From contig NZ_CP014750.1 of assembly GCF_001592435.1 (NCBI RefSeq), forward strand, positions 186,001 to 250,000: a stretch of 64,000 nt of DNA. Reading direction: 5' to 3'. Position numbers and translations under genes: made by a program. The number at the start of each line of letters is the position of its first letter. The stretch's first letter is position 1. Source of the DNA: Thermococcus peptonophilus (GTDB lineage Archaea > Methanobacteriota_B > Thermococci > Thermococcales > Thermococcaceae). This document shows, piece after piece, positions 44,215-54,181 of this stretch. Under the pieces are notes generated by a model, which saw only the letters and a program-made list of their open reading frames with translations, had not been told where the DNA came from and did no database searches.

Positions 44215-46114
44215 ACCAGAACCTTTTGAGGTAGAGTCTCATCGTCGGGAGCGTTACGGCCTTCATAGTTTCTGTCATCCAGTCTGGCAAATCCTTCCTT
44301 ATGCTCCTCCAGAGGACGCGGTAGTCGAGGATTACAATGCTCCCCTTCTCCTCAGCGGAGCGGTGAACCCTCCCGGCAGCCTGGACGAGCTTTCTATGTG
44401 CGGGAAGATAGTAGCCGTAATACCTGCCCTTTCCGGGAAACTTCTTCTCGAAGTACCTTATTTGAGCCTGAACTCTCGGCGTCGGCCTCGCATAGGGGAT
44501 TCCGACAAGGACAACGCCGTTCATCTCGTCGCCAGAATAATCCTGCCCCTCGCTGTTCCTGCCACCCATCACCCCGAGGAGAACAGCGCCGTTGCCCTTC
44601 GCGTGGGCCTTAAACTGAGCTATCATGAGGTCGTTGTCCCTCGAAGAGGCGCCCTGCTGTTCTATGAAAACTGCTTTCCCGGTTTCTTCAAGCTTGACGT
44701 CGAGGTTGGCCGAGAGGAGGCCCTGAAGAACCTCGTAAGAGGCCGTAAAGACGCCGACGTTCTTGGGAATAAGTTTTACCGCCTCGACTATGTACTCCAC
44801 CATCTTCCTGTAAGCCTGGAGCGAGCGCTCGTCTCCCCTCGTCGAGACGTCTTTGGCAACGAGCACCTGGGCGTTCTCCCTCTTCACCATCCTTGGGAAC
44901 TTCTTCATCCGGGCGTTCTCAATGCCCATAACATCCCTGAAGGCCTCAAGTGGCGTGAGAGTTCCGGACATGAATATCGCACTCTGGACGTCTTTTATGA
45001 AGGCCAGCGCCCGTGATGGGTCGAGGGCAACGAGCTCGAGGCTCATACCCTTTTCCCGCGTCATCAGGAAGAGGTAGTCGTCTCTACCGATGAGGGAGAG
45101 CCACAGCAGGAGAAACTCTCCGACCCTGCCGACGTAACTCCTCGGGGGCTTGCCCTTCTCTATGCGGTCTTCCCGTATGGTATCTCCAACGGAAACCATC
45201 TCATTGAGAGTCTTCACGAGCCAGCGTTCGTTTATCCCAAGAATATCAACAACGCGAGCAAACACCAGCTCTGGCTGTACTGGGGCCTCTTCTACGTCCC
45301 TTTCTGCCAGCTTTTCCGAGTACAGCTTCTCAATCCCCTTCCCAAGAATGCTCAGGAAGTTAGCTATCTCGTGTTCCCTGTACTCGTCGGCCTCCTTTAT
45401 TGCCCTGTTTATCGTGTGTATGCTCAACCTGTCGCTCAATGCCGAGATTGCCTGGTCTGGGAGGTTGTGAGCCTCGTCAAAGATGACAATAAGGTCGGAG
45501 TAATCAACGCCGAGGGAGCTTATCAGGCTCTCCCTTATGCTTGGACTTAGGGCGTAGAGGTAGCTGGCCACTATTACGTCGGCTTTCTCCGCTATTCTCT
45601 TGGTGAGGTCGTAGGGACACAGCTCAAGAGTCTCGGCGTAGTTGAGGATCTCAGCCGGATGACTCGGTTCGGTCAGGAAAAACCGTATGACTTCCTCAAA
45701 CTCGGCCTTTTTCTTCTTCTCGTTCTCATAGAAGGGACACTTCCCGAGCTTCTTCAGGTTTTTACAGACGACCATGGCGTTGTATGCATCGGTGGTGAAC
45801 TGCTTGAGGTAGGTGTGAAGGCACAGCTCCTTCCTGCTCCTAAGCTCGACGCCAGAGACGGGCTTTTTTCGGTGGATGGCCTTCAGCTCTTCAATAACCC
45901 TGTCCATCTGCCTGTGGGTTCTGGCAAGATAGAGAACCTTGTAGCCGTACTCTTTGGCAAAGGGAAGAACACCGGCAAGAACGCTGATCGTCTTTCCAAA
46001 GCCCGTTGGAGCTTCGACTATCGCATTCTCGCCGTTCTTGACGGCCTCGCTGATGAGGTCTATGAACTCTTTTTGGTTAGGTCTGAGCTTCTCGTAGGGA
46101 AAGTACTCACTCAT
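44201..46114 (-). CDS. XPD/Rad3-family DNA helicase
   Basis: A 5'-3' helicase of superfamily 2, 637 aa. The Q-motif region is FPYEKLRPNQKEFIDLI, Walker A is VEAPTGFGKTISVLAG, and the Walker B/DEAH box is IVIFDEAHNLPD. Between them an Fe-S domain shows cysteines in KELCLHTYLKQF, MVVCKNLKKLGKCPF and LELCPYDL. HD2 motifs include QGASSRDND, GGRNSEGQDYSG and QAAGRVHRS. Role: repair or R-loop/replication maintenance. ATG 46114 fits a leaderless promoter (46137-46146, minus strand); the extension to 46195 reads through that promoter and is rejected. Confidence 0.93.
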   Translation of the reverse strand: MSEYFPYEKLRPNQKEFIDLISEAVKNGENAIVEAPTGFGKTISVLAGVLPFAKEYGYKVLYLARTHRQMDRVIEELKAIHRKKPVSGVELRSRKELCLHTYLKQFTTDAYNAMVVCKNLKKLGKCPFYENEKKKKAEFEEVIRFFLTEPSHPAEILNYAETLELCPYDLTKRIAEKADVIVASYLYALSPSIRESLISSLGVDYSDLIVIFDEAHNLPDQAISALSDRLSIHTINRAIKEADEYREHEIANFLSILGKGIEKLYSEKLAERDVEEAPVQPELVFARVVDILGINERWLVKTLNEMVSVGDTIREDRIEKGKPPRSYVGRVGEFLLLWLSLIGRDDYLFLMTREKGMSLELVALDPSRALAFIKDVQSAIFMSGTLTPLEAFRDVMGIENARMKKFPRMVKRENAQVLVAKDVSTRGDERSLQAYRKMVEYIVEAVKLIPKNVGVFTASYEVLQGLLSANLDVKLEETGKAVFIEQQGASSRDNDLMIAQFKAHAKGNGAVLLGVMGGRNSEGQDYSGDEMNGVVLVGIPYARPTPRVQAQIRYFEKKFPGKGRYYGYYLPAHRKLVQAAGRVHRSAEEKGSIVILDYRVLWRSIRKDLPDWMTETMKAVTLPTMRLYLKRFWSNGR

Positions 46115-46121
46115 GGGAAAG

Positions 46122-46145
46122 GGTTTTAACCGGCCGGTTTTAACC
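46122..46145. promoter_or_regulatory. Symmetric divergent promoter with two leaderless starts
   Basis: GGTTTTAACC occurs twice (46122-46131, 46136-46145), joined through the perfect palindrome AACCGGCCGGTT (46128-46139). Each TTTTAA/TTAAAA element lies about 25-28 bases from a start codon, ATG 46155 on the plus strand and ATG 46114 on the minus strand, so both mRNAs could be leaderless. Confidence 0.5.
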
Positions 46146-46154
46146 TTTGCCGTG

Positions 46155-46466
46155 ATGAAGATGAAGGAGCGGTGGGAGAAAATAGCAGAGTACATCGTGG
46201 AGGCAGTGCTGATAGCGTGGCTCGGCTATCTGTTCCTCTACCAGAACTACCTGCTCCACAACTGGCACCGCGGTCTGCCACTTCCGAGTAAAACGCCCTA
46301 CATAATCCTTGGTGTCATTATGGGAATCACGTTTCTGGCCTTCGAGCTGTGGAGGAACAGGGATGTACTCTTCAACAAGAAAAATCAGGTGATCGCTGAA
46401 ATTCATCCCGAAAACTCAGCCCCAGAGAACGTTGAAGACGTATCGCCCTCCGATGCCGAGGTCTGA
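46155..46466 (+). CDS. Small membrane protein with two transmembrane segments
   Basis: A 103-aa protein of unknown function. Hydrophobic segments at about residues 13-30 (VEAVLIAWLGYLFLYQ) and 49-66 (YIILGVIMGITFLAFEL) are joined by a basic/aromatic loop (LLHNWHRGLPLPSKTP). The C-terminal tail is acidic (PENVEDVSPSDAEV). ATG 46155 is at leaderless distance from the symmetric promoter. The 3' end overlaps the convergent gene by 51 bases, which could make antisense RNA. Confidence 0.62.
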   Translation: MKMKERWEKIAEYIVEAVLIAWLGYLFLYQNYLLHNWHRGLPLPSKTPYIILGVIMGITFLAFELWRNRDVLFNKKNQVIAEIHPENSAPENVEDVSPSDAEV

Positions 46467-47102
46467 AAGTTCATCCTCCGAAACGTCGAGAAGAGGCTTT
46501 TTGATTTCCACTATTGCTAGAGTTCCATCTTCTCTGAACTCGATCCCTTCGAGATCTCCGCCTTTCACCTTAATTTTGATTTCCCCCTTCCCGGTTCCGA
46601 TGATCTCGAAAGTGTCTTTTCCTCCAAAGAAACGGACGTATCTGGCCAGATGAATCAAATCTCCAGGTTTCAGGTCAGATGCCACGATCTTGCTGTGTTC
46701 CTGCCTTATTTTTGGTATAACTCTCTCGTAGCTCTCAGAAAACGCCAGGACAGTCCTCCCAAAGCCCTCCGCAATTTTAAGAAGCTTTTTCCGCAGGAAT
46801 CTCTCATTTAGGTCTGCCGAGGCCCTACAAACCAGAAACTTCTCCCCGAGCTGAATGGTGACTATTAGAAGCCCCAGAGGGGACTTCATTATGTACGTTG
46901 CGGTTTTATCGGCGTACGTCATCTCAAAGCTTCCGGAGAATTCGAAACCGAACACCCTTCCAGGGATGCGTATTGAGACAGTTTTTCCATCAAGCGACCC
47001 GGGAAACGGCAGGGAACCTATGAGGATGTCTGGCCTTGATGTTATCCTCTTCAAGGCTTCCCATGAAAATCTAGCCTCGGCTTTGAATATTCCTGATTCC
47101 AT
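46416..47102 (-). CDS. Hypothetical protein, SRPBCC-like N-terminus (tentative)
   Basis: A soluble 228-aa product. The first 140 residues (FSWEALKRITSRPDILIGSL, then GFEFSGSFEMTYADKTATYI) have the rhythm of START/SRPBCC ligand-binding folds. The last 70 residues form a beta-rich tail with EIIGTGKGEIKIKVKG. I have no confident family. ATG 47102 is the first start, and an AT-rich promoter-like stretch lies at about 47128-47140. Confidence 0.6.
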   Translation of the reverse strand: MESGIFKAEARFSWEALKRITSRPDILIGSLPFPGSLDGKTVSIRIPGRVFGFEFSGSFEMTYADKTATYIMKSPLGLLIVTIQLGEKFLVCRASADLNERFLRKKLLKIAEGFGRTVLAFSESYERVIPKIRQEHSKIVASDLKPGDLIHLARYVRFFGGKDTFEIIGTGKGEIKIKVKGGDLEGIEFREDGTLAIVEIKKPLLDVSEDELSDLGIGGRYVFNVLWG

Positions 47103-47157
47103 ATCGAAATCAAGACTCGAAGAAGGGGTTTATAAAAATTTGGGGAACAGGGAAAGC

Positions 47158-48236
<1,079 letters not shown>

Positions 48237-48253
48237 GGTGGCGCCCAGAATAT

Positions 48254-49609
48254 TTAAGGGTTTAGGTGGGAGAGCAGTTCATCAACTGTTATGCAGTCAT
48301 CACATTTTCTTCTAAAGCCCTTTGCCACGAGCAGGTAGCGCCTCTCGCCTTTCCACGGAACTAGCTGGGACTTAGCGACTAGTTTTCCAATCTCTCTGGG
48401 GCCATCAACATCTCTGCTCCACTTAGCCTCTATGAAAGTAGCCTCTTTTTTCTCCCTGTTTACGGCAACGAGATCTATCTCGTAGTTTCTGCCCCACTGT
48501 GGGCCCATTTCCTCAAAAGTCAGCATCTTTCCATTGAGCTCGTGGAGGATGTCCCTCAGGGTTCTCTCGAAGGCCCTTCCCAGGAAGCCCTCGAGCCTTC
48601 CCTCCAGGAACCTTCTAAACACCTTAATGTCTCCAGCTTCGATGTTTTTCCTCTGCGGCTCGATGAGGGAAAACCAGACGTTCATGAATGGGTCGCTTAT
48701 AACGTAGCGGGAGCGTCTGCCACCGAGGATAGGTTTTTCACGCTCGATGAGACCGTAGTAGTCTTGAAGAGCTTCGAGGTACTTGGAGACGCTCCCCGGC
48801 TTCATCCCCAGGGCGTTGGCTATCTCGACGAGCCTGTTCTTCCCCTCTGCTATCGCCCGAAGGATTGAGAAGTATGTTCTGTAGCCCTTTCCGAACTCGT
48901 CCATCAAAAGCCCTTCTCCCTCGGAAACAATGAACGTGGAGTATTCAACGGCCCTCGTGAGGAGCTCTAGGGGTTCGTCCTCACCGAGCAGTTCCAGGAG
49001 TTCGTAGTATTTGGGCACACCGCCAAAGAGGGAATAAAAGGCCACCTTACTTTCAGCCTCCTCAACCCCCATATCCCCGAGCATTCTGAAAACGTGGGAG
49101 GGCCTTAGGGGCCTGAGCTCCATGAAGACTGAACTCCGCCCGTAGAGCGGTGCCTTCCGCGAGGCGAAGAGCTTCTTCATCATGCCTAGGTATGAGCCCG
49201 AGAGCACAATGAGGAGCGGCTTCTCCGCGTTTCTGTCTATGAACCTCTGGAGCTCGAACGCCATTGACGGGTTGATCCTGAGGACGTTCTGGAACTCGTC
49301 GAGGAAAACTGCCTCCAGGCTTATCCGCTCCAGATACTGAAGAAGGTCGCGGAAAGTGGTGAATTCTGGGGAGTAACCGAGCTTCTCCCGTATCTCCTCG
49401 GAAAAATCTTCCATCAGAAGCCTCTCGCTTTTAACGCCAACGAAAAAGTCCAGGAACTTCACGCCGTTTCTCTTAAAGAACTCCCGCACAAGTCTTGTCT
49501 TACCTACCCTCCTCCTGCCGGTTATCACAACCACCACGAGCCTTGAGCGGGAGGCTTCCAGGGCCTTCTCAAGGGAGGCCATCTCGCTTTCCCTGTCGTA
49601 GAACTTCAT
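48254..49609 (-). CDS. Archaeal STAND-like ATPase with DUF234 nuclease-like C-terminus
   Basis: A 451-aa protein of the Thermococcales-expanded archaeal ATPase family. It starts with MKFYDRESEMASLEKAL; the P-loop is ITGRRRVGKTRLV (about 29-41), Walker B is EAVFLDEFQNVL, and sensor-like IVLSGSYLGMM follows. A winged helix (VEIANALGMKPGSVSKYLEAL) comes next. The C-terminal DUF234 domain carries EIDLVAVNREKKEATFIEAKW, with E/D and ExK residues of a PD-(D/E)xK fold. Its role is unknown; links to mobile elements or defence have been proposed. A four-half-site operator spans its promoter. Confidence 0.9.
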   Translation of the reverse strand: MKFYDRESEMASLEKALEASRSRLVVVVITGRRRVGKTRLVREFFKRNGVKFLDFFVGVKSERLLMEDFSEEIREKLGYSPEFTTFRDLLQYLERISLEAVFLDEFQNVLRINPSMAFELQRFIDRNAEKPLLIVLSGSYLGMMKKLFASRKAPLYGRSSVFMELRPLRPSHVFRMLGDMGVEEAESKVAFYSLFGGVPKYYELLELLGEDEPLELLTRAVEYSTFIVSEGEGLLMDEFGKGYRTYFSILRAIAEGKNRLVEIANALGMKPGSVSKYLEALQDYYGLIEREKPILGGRRSRYVISDPFMNVWFSLIEPQRKNIEAGDIKVFRRFLEGRLEGFLGRAFERTLRDILHELNGKMLTFEEMGPQWGRNYEIDLVAVNREKKEATFIEAKWSRDVDGPREIGKLVAKSQLVPWKGERRYLLVAKGFRRKCDDCITVDELLSHLNP

Positions 49610-49612
49610 TAT

Positions 49613-49646
49613 TATCCACCAACTGGATTATCCAGTAACTGGATAA
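49613..49646. promoter_or_regulatory. Multi-half-site operator at the DUF234 ATPase promoter
   Basis: A perfect palindrome ACTGGAT-T-ATCCAGT (49622-49636) is followed by a further ACTGGATAA and preceded by TTATCCA, so four half-sites occupy 34 bases with a symmetric outer TTATCC/GGATAA. It lies between the minus-strand TATA (CTTTTTATCC, about 49644-49653) and ATG 49609. Its size and position suggest cooperative autoregulation, perhaps through the protein's own winged helix. Confidence 0.6.
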
Positions 49647-49671
49647 AAAGTTTGCGCTTGAATCTTGCACC

Positions 49672-50277
49672 TCATGGATAAATCCTTACCCCCATCGCCC
49701 TCTCGCCGTTGTCGTAGATCTCCTTAATTTTGAAGAGGTAAGCCGGTGTCCTGCTCCAGTTCCTCGGCTTCTTCGGTCTGTGGAAGACGTCGTGGACAGC
49801 GTTTGTGTACTCCCAAACTTCATCACCTTCGTGAACTTCAACCTCACACCGGACTTCATAGGAAGTGCTTGGTGGGGTAAAGAAGAGCACCGTCGCCTCC
49901 CTGCTTCCCCCCGTGACGTTCGCCCACGTGTGCTTTTTGGCCAGCTCAAGGGATACCAGCTTGGTGAAGTCTATCTTCTCTCTCACGTATATCTCGTTGA
50001 GGAGAAAGTTGAGGGCTTCTCTGGGGTTATAGGGCCTTTTCAGCTCCTCGCGGAGCTTCTGGAGGGTCTCTTCTAGATATTCCTCTTCGTGAATGAAGCC
50101 AATACCCTTGATCGACCCGTTCGGTCCGGCCCCTCCACAGGTTATTATCGCCGGGTTGTGCCTTGTGAAGCCGAGCAAAACTGAGGGGTCGAACTTCCTC
50201 TCGGCGAGCTTTCTTATTCCAGCCACCCTCTCCTCGAAGGCGTATTTGATGAACTCCTCGGGTATCACGGGTATCAT
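49672..50277 (-). CDS. Conserved hypothetical protein
   Basis: A soluble 201-aa protein that I cannot assign. It has an N-terminal helix (PEEFIKYAFEERVAGIRKLA), a Gly-rich strand-loop (AIITCGGAGPNGSIKGIGF), a helical centre and a beta-rich C-terminus (VRCEVEVHEGDEVWEYTNAV). No catalytic signature is clear; the GGAGPNGS loop might bind a ligand. ATG 50277 with GGTGG upstream is preferred over the earlier in-frame start at 50304. Confidence 0.65.
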   Translation of the reverse strand: MIPVIPEEFIKYAFEERVAGIRKLAERKFDPSVLLGFTRHNPAIITCGGAGPNGSIKGIGFIHEEEYLEETLQKLREELKRPYNPREALNFLLNEIYVREKIDFTKLVSLELAKKHTWANVTGGSREATVLFFTPPSTSYEVRCEVEVHEGDEVWEYTNAVHDVFHRPKKPRNWSRTPAYLFKIKEIYDNGERAMGVRIYP

Positions 50278-50337
50278 TGAACCACCGTTCCTTTTTGTCA
50301 CCAAGGTTTAAAAACGTCTTTCGATGTAGGTTTACTC

Positions 50338-51051
50338 ATGGCAAAACCCGTACTGCTCACCCTTAAAGTCATCCCGTGCACGTTCCTTAAGCGTCTCAAC
50401 CGCTTCGTTGCTCTAGTCGAGATAAACGGTGAGACCAGGAAAGCATTAGTAACGAACACTGGAAGATTAGAAGAGTTTATGATCCCTGGCAGAAAAGCCT
50501 TCTGCGTTCCGAAGGAAGGGGGGAAGACGGACTTTGTTTTAGTAGCATTCGAAGATGAAGAGGGTAAAGGAGCAGTCATCGACACCAGAACGCAGGCAAA
50601 GGCCTTTGAGAAGGCCGTCGAACTCGGCCTGGTTCCCTGGTTGAAGGACTGCTCCATAAAGAAGAAGGAGATCAAAGTCGGAAGCTCCCGCCTCGACTAC
50701 CTCTTTGAATGCCCCGGCGGTGATGTCTACGCCGAGATGAAGAGCGCAGTCCTTAGAGGCGGCGAGAAAGGGGAATACGCAATGTACCCTGACTGTCCAT
50801 CAACGAGGGGGCAGAGACACATAAGGGAGCTCATCGAGCTGTCGAAAGCTGGAAAGAGGGCCATGATATTCTTCATCGGCGCAATGCCGGGTGTTGAGAA
50901 GTTCAGACCCTACGAGAAAGGCGATCCCGAGATAGCGAGGCTCCTCAAAGAGGCCAGAAAAGCGGGCGTTGAAATCCACGCCCTCAGCATCTCACTCCTG
51001 CCCGATGGAAAAATCGTCCTCGAAAGGCCCGAGCTTGAGGTTGAAGTATGA
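50338..51051 (+). CDS. sfsA: SfsA family protein
   Basis: A 237-aa protein of the sugar fermentation stimulation family. Landmarks are RFVALVEINGE, LVTNTGRLEEFMIPGR, FEC-type FECPGGDVYAEMKSAVLRG and YPDCPSTRGQRHIRELIEL. The C-terminal half has a PD-(D/E)xK nuclease-like fold (E-M-K around residue 129), the N-terminal half an OB fold. E. coli SfsA was linked to maltose genes and binds DNA without clear specificity; the real activity is unknown. Start ATG 50338. Confidence 0.93.
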   Translation: MAKPVLLTLKVIPCTFLKRLNRFVALVEINGETRKALVTNTGRLEEFMIPGRKAFCVPKEGGKTDFVLVAFEDEEGKGAVIDTRTQAKAFEKAVELGLVPWLKDCSIKKKEIKVGSSRLDYLFECPGGDVYAEMKSAVLRGGEKGEYAMYPDCPSTRGQRHIRELIELSKAGKRAMIFFIGAMPGVEKFRPYEKGDPEIARLLKEARKAGVEIHALSISLLPDGKIVLERPELEVEV

Positions 51052-51096
51052 GAACGGTTTTAAACCCGATGTCCAAGATGAGTTTAGGTGGTAAGG

Positions 51097-52008
51097 ATGG
51101 CGATAGTCGACGTAAGGATTCTAGTAGAGGGTGCGAGCGACGTGGAGGTCGTAAGCAAGGCCCTCCAGGGTCTCGCCCTTGGAAGCGAGTACAACATCAC
51201 GATATCAGCGATAATCCCGACTACCAACGTTGAGATAGCGAAGAGCGCCGCGGCTGGTGCTGACCTGCTCATCATAGCGACCGACGCGGACAGAGTGGGA
51301 AGGGAGCTTGCTGAGAGGCTGTTCAACGAGCTCGGTGAAATGGTCGGCCACATTGAAAGAATGAAGCTCCCGCTCGGCCACGACCTTGAGCACGTTGACG
51401 TTGAGCTCGTCAGGAAGGAGCTCAAAAATACCCTGGTAAGGGCCGGCCTCAAGAGCCTTCAGGTTCTCCCGGAGTATATGGAGCTCAGGAAGCAGCTCCT
51501 CGATATCAAGGGCAGGTACGACGAGCTTGCCAACGAGTACGAGGCCCTCTATAACGAGCACGAGGAGCTTCAGAAGAAGTACGACGAGCTCTACTCAGAG
51601 TATAAGAGGCTGACCAGCGAGAACGAAGGCCTTAAAGAGCTCCTTGAAAAGAGAGCCAGGCCCGTGAAGATAGAGGACGCCTGGAAGAACCTCTTCCCGG
51701 CAGAGCCCGTGCCCGACGAAAGGATCCTTGCACTGGCAGTCGAGAAGCTCGGCCTGAACGGAAAGATAATAGTCGGCCAAGGCTACATCTTTGCCGAGGA
51801 GGATGCCCTGATAGAAGAGCTCCTCAGGACTGTTTACCTCAGCCTCGCGGTCAAGGATGAGCTTGAAAGCGAAAAGCCCAAAGCGGAGCCAATAGCCTCC
51901 CCCTCAGAGCCAAAACCCGTGGAGCCGGAAACCGAGAACATAGTTGAAAACCCCGAGGTGAAGCCGGAAGAGCTGGAGAGGCTCCTGAAGGGTATGGACA
52001 ATGAGTGA
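51097..52008 (+). CDS. Toprim domain protein with central coiled coil
   Basis: A 303-aa archaeal protein. The N-terminal Toprim domain has the catalytic-type Glu in [16 protein letters not shown] and DxD in [16 protein letters not shown]. Residues 145-200 form a strong coiled coil ([20 protein letters not shown]). A globular segment ([31 protein letters not shown]) and a Pro/Glu-rich tail follow. Toprim folds handle nucleic-acid phosphodiester chemistry (primases, topoisomerases, OLD and RecR/M5-type proteins). ATG 51097 follows GGTGGTAAGG. The xerA ATG lies eight bases inside its end, so the two proteins are made together. Confidence 0.82.
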   Translation: MAIVDVRILVEGASDVEVVSKALQGLALGSEYNITISAIIPTTNVEIAKSAAAGADLLIIATDADRVGRELAERLFNELGEMVGHIERMKLPLGHDLEHVDVELVRKELKNTLVRAGLKSLQVLPEYMELRKQLLDIKGRYDELANEYEALYNEHEELQKKYDELYSEYKRLTSENEGLKELLEKRARPVKIEDAWKNLFPAEPVPDERILALAVEKLGLNGKIIVGQGYIFAEEDALIEELLRTVYLSLAVKDELESEKPKAEPIASPSEPKPVEPETENIVENPEVKPEELERLLKGMDNE

Positions 52009-52849
52009 GCCGAACGAGGTAATTGACGAGTTCGGGACCTACCTGGACCTTGAGGGTAAAAGCCCTCATACCATTAGGATGTACACCTACTACGTTAGGC
52101 GATACCTTGAGTGGGGCGGCGATCTGAACGCCCGCTCCGCCCTCCGATTTCTTGCCCACCTTCGAAGAAACGGCTACTCTAACAGGAGCCTCAACCTCGT
52201 CGTCCAGGCGTTGAGGGCCTACTTCCGGTTTGAGGGCATTGACGATGAAGCCGAGAGGCTGAAGCCTCCCAAAGTCCCGAGGAGCCTGCCGAAAGCCCTA
52301 ACTAGGGAAGAGGTTAAGCGGCTTCTCTCTGTTATACCGCCAACAAGGAAACGGGACAGGCTCATCGTTCTCCTCCTCTACGGCGCTGGATTGAGGGTCA
52401 GCGAGCTGTGCAACCTCAAAAAGGATGACGTTGACATTGACAGGGGACTGATAGTGGTGAGGGGCGGAAAGGGAGCGAAGGACAGGGTTGTGCCGATCCC
52501 GAAGTACCTCGCCGACGAGATAAGAGCCTACCTCGAGAGCCGGTCAGACAACAGTGAGTATCTCCTAGTCGAGGAGAGGAGAAGAAGGAAGGACAAGCTC
52601 TCAACAAGGAACGTGTGGTACCTCCTCAAGCGCTACGGCCAGAAAGCCGGAGTTGAGGTAACACCACACAAGCTCCGCCACAGCTTCGCGACACACCTCC
52701 TTGAGGAAGGGGTGGATATAAGGGCCATACAGGAGCTTCTCGGCCACTCAAACCTCTCAACGACCCAGATATACACCAAGGTAACGGTTGAGCACCTCCG
52801 GAAGGCCCAGGAGAAGGCAAAGCTCATAGAGAAGCTTATGGGGGAGTGA
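52001..52849 (+). CDS. xerA: Tyrosine recombinase XerA
   Basis: A site-specific recombinase of 282 aa. The N-terminal SAM-like core-binding domain starts [20 protein letters not shown]. The catalytic domain has R132 (AGLRVSELC), K157, H223 and R226 ([11 protein letters not shown]), H249 ([11 protein letters not shown]) and nucleophile Y258. By similarity with Pyrococcus XerA it resolves chromosome dimers at dif without FtsK. No candidate dif site is seen in this window. Translation is coupled to the Toprim protein upstream by an overlap of eight bases. Confidence 0.95.
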   Translation: MSEPNEVIDEFGTYLDLEGKSPHTIRMYTYYVRRYLEWGGDLNARSALRFLAHLRRNGYSNRSLNLVVQALRAYFRFEGIDDEAERLKPPKVPRSLPKALTREEVKRLLSVIPPTRKRDRLIVLLLYGAGLRVSELCNLKKDDVDIDRGLIVVRGGKGAKDRVVPIPKYLADEIRAYLESRSDNSEYLLVEERRRRKDKLSTRNVWYLLKRYGQKAGVEVTPHKLRHSFATHLLEEGVDIRAIQELLGHSNLSTTQIYTKVTVEHLRKAQEKAKLIEKLMGE

Positions 52850-52856
52850 GAAAGCT

Positions 52857-54113
52857 TCATTCTTCTCCGAGCTCCTTTCTCAGGCTTTCCTGGGCGAGAG
52901 TCAGGAGATCCTCCGGGGTGAGCACTTCAACGGTTTTTGGCTCTGACTCAAGGACGCTTTCATCGGGAACGACGAGCACTTTTCTACAGTTGAACCTTGA
53001 AAGCTTTTCCTCGATTTTCCAAACTTCCTCTCTCTTTACCCTGCTCTTCCATTTCACTTCCCCCACTAGCTCAAGACGCTTGAAGCCCTGAAGGGCTACG
53101 TCCACTTCAAGGTCAGGTTCTTCGATTCTAACTGGCCTGAGCCCGTATACCTTTCCCAGCAGGTTCTCGATGTATTTTTCAACGTGTCTTGGGACTTTCT
53201 CATTAACGGCATTCCTTATGAACTCAAGTGGGGTCTCCAGCTCGGTGTACGCGTACTTGGAGCTGAGGTAGAAGTGCAAATCCAGCAGGGGGGATGCTAT
53301 GGAGTAGCTAAACCTCCTGCGTTTTCGGAAGATGGGCACTTTCCGTATGATGTCCATTGTGGAGAGAACTTTGAGGTACTTCTGGATGCTTGACGGTGAG
53401 TCAAGAAGTCCCTGGGACAGCAGGTAGCTTGCTATCTCGCCGCTCTTTGACTTTCCATCCGCTACTGCGTGAAGAATCGCTCGATAAACCTCAGAAAACA
53501 GGATTTCTTCTTCAGTGAAAGCCTCGCCGATTAAATCTTCAACGACCGGCCCTGATGAGTACAGGTATTGAGCCATGAACTCCCTCAGTGGTGGCTTGTA
53601 AAGGGGAACAAGCATAGGTTCTCTAAGATATGTGGAAGCTTCCACAAGCTCTTTTCCACTTACTTCCTTTGAAAGCTCGATGATAACTTCTCTCTCATCG
53701 ATAAGCCCAATTTTTATCGGAAGCACTATCCCAAGTATGGGGCTTTCCTTTTTGGAGAGAAGCCGCAGTGAGAGCCAGAGCGTTGACGTGAGGAGAATTA
53801 GATCGCTCTCACCCCTTCCAGCGTTTGCATGCAGGAAATCAAGAAACTCTTCGGGAAGTCTATGGAACTCATCAATAACGATTGTTTTCTTTCCAAGGTT
53901 CTTGGATAGCTCTTTCAGCAGTTCATGATATGATAACCTTGCACCGCTCCTCCTCTCAAGGATGGCTCCATCTCGCTGTACAAAGTAGTAGAGGTCGTGA
54001 TACAAGAACCTGCTGGCTATAAAGCTCTTCCCGGTTTTTCTGCGCCCATAGAGCATCTTCCAGCCGGGATATCTTAGGGTTTTCATTTCAATTCTTCTGG
54101 GAATGATTCTCAT
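52857..54113 (-). CDS. Archaeal ATPase with DUF234-like C-terminus (second paralogue)
   Basis: A 418-aa member of the same broad ATPase class as the gene at 48254. The P-loop is MLYGRRKTGKSFIA near residues 20-33, Walker B is KTIVIDEFHRLPEEF, and the sensor is LILLTSTLWLS. A winged helix (GEIASYLLSQGLLDSPSSIQ) precedes the nuclease-like end, LEVDVALQGFKRLELVGEVKW. ATG 54113 is chosen because the minus-strand TATA AGCTTAAATT (about 54132-54141) is at leaderless distance and MRIIPRRIE fits family N-termini. That ATG lies inside a perfect palindrome, so the operator overlaps the start. Confidence 0.85.
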   Translation of the reverse strand: MRIIPRRIEMKTLRYPGWKMLYGRRKTGKSFIASRFLYHDLYYFVQRDGAILERRSGARLSYHELLKELSKNLGKKTIVIDEFHRLPEEFLDFLHANAGRGESDLILLTSTLWLSLRLLSKKESPILGIVLPIKIGLIDEREVIIELSKEVSGKELVEASTYLREPMLVPLYKPPLREFMAQYLYSSGPVVEDLIGEAFTEEEILFSEVYRAILHAVADGKSKSGEIASYLLSQGLLDSPSSIQKYLKVLSTMDIIRKVPIFRKRRRFSYSIASPLLDLHFYLSSKYAYTELETPLEFIRNAVNEKVPRHVEKYIENLLGKVYGLRPVRIEEPDLEVDVALQGFKRLELVGEVKWKSRVKREEVWKIEEKLSRFNCRKVLVVPDESVLESEPKTVEVLTPEDLLTLAQESLRKELGEE

Positions 54114-54134
54114 GAGAATGATTCTGTTAGGAAT
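54101..54134. promoter_or_regulatory. Operator-like repeats over the start of the second ATPase gene
   Basis: ATTCTCATGAGAAT (54106-54119) is a perfect palindrome containing the start codon. GAATGATTCT occurs twice (54101-54110, 54116-54125), with a third related GAATCAATT just beyond. The arrangement parallels that at 49613-49646 but with a different half-site. Confidence 0.5.
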
Positions 54135-54181
54135 CAATTTAAGCTTTTCGGCAAATGGGATAAAAAGATTGCAGAGAGTCC

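Noticed and set aside
52001-52849. XerA as an integrase of a mobile element, or a dif site beside it
   Set aside because: The protein has the length and motifs of housekeeping XerA, it is coupled to a chromosomal-type gene, and I saw neither attachment repeats nor a dif-like sequence nearby.
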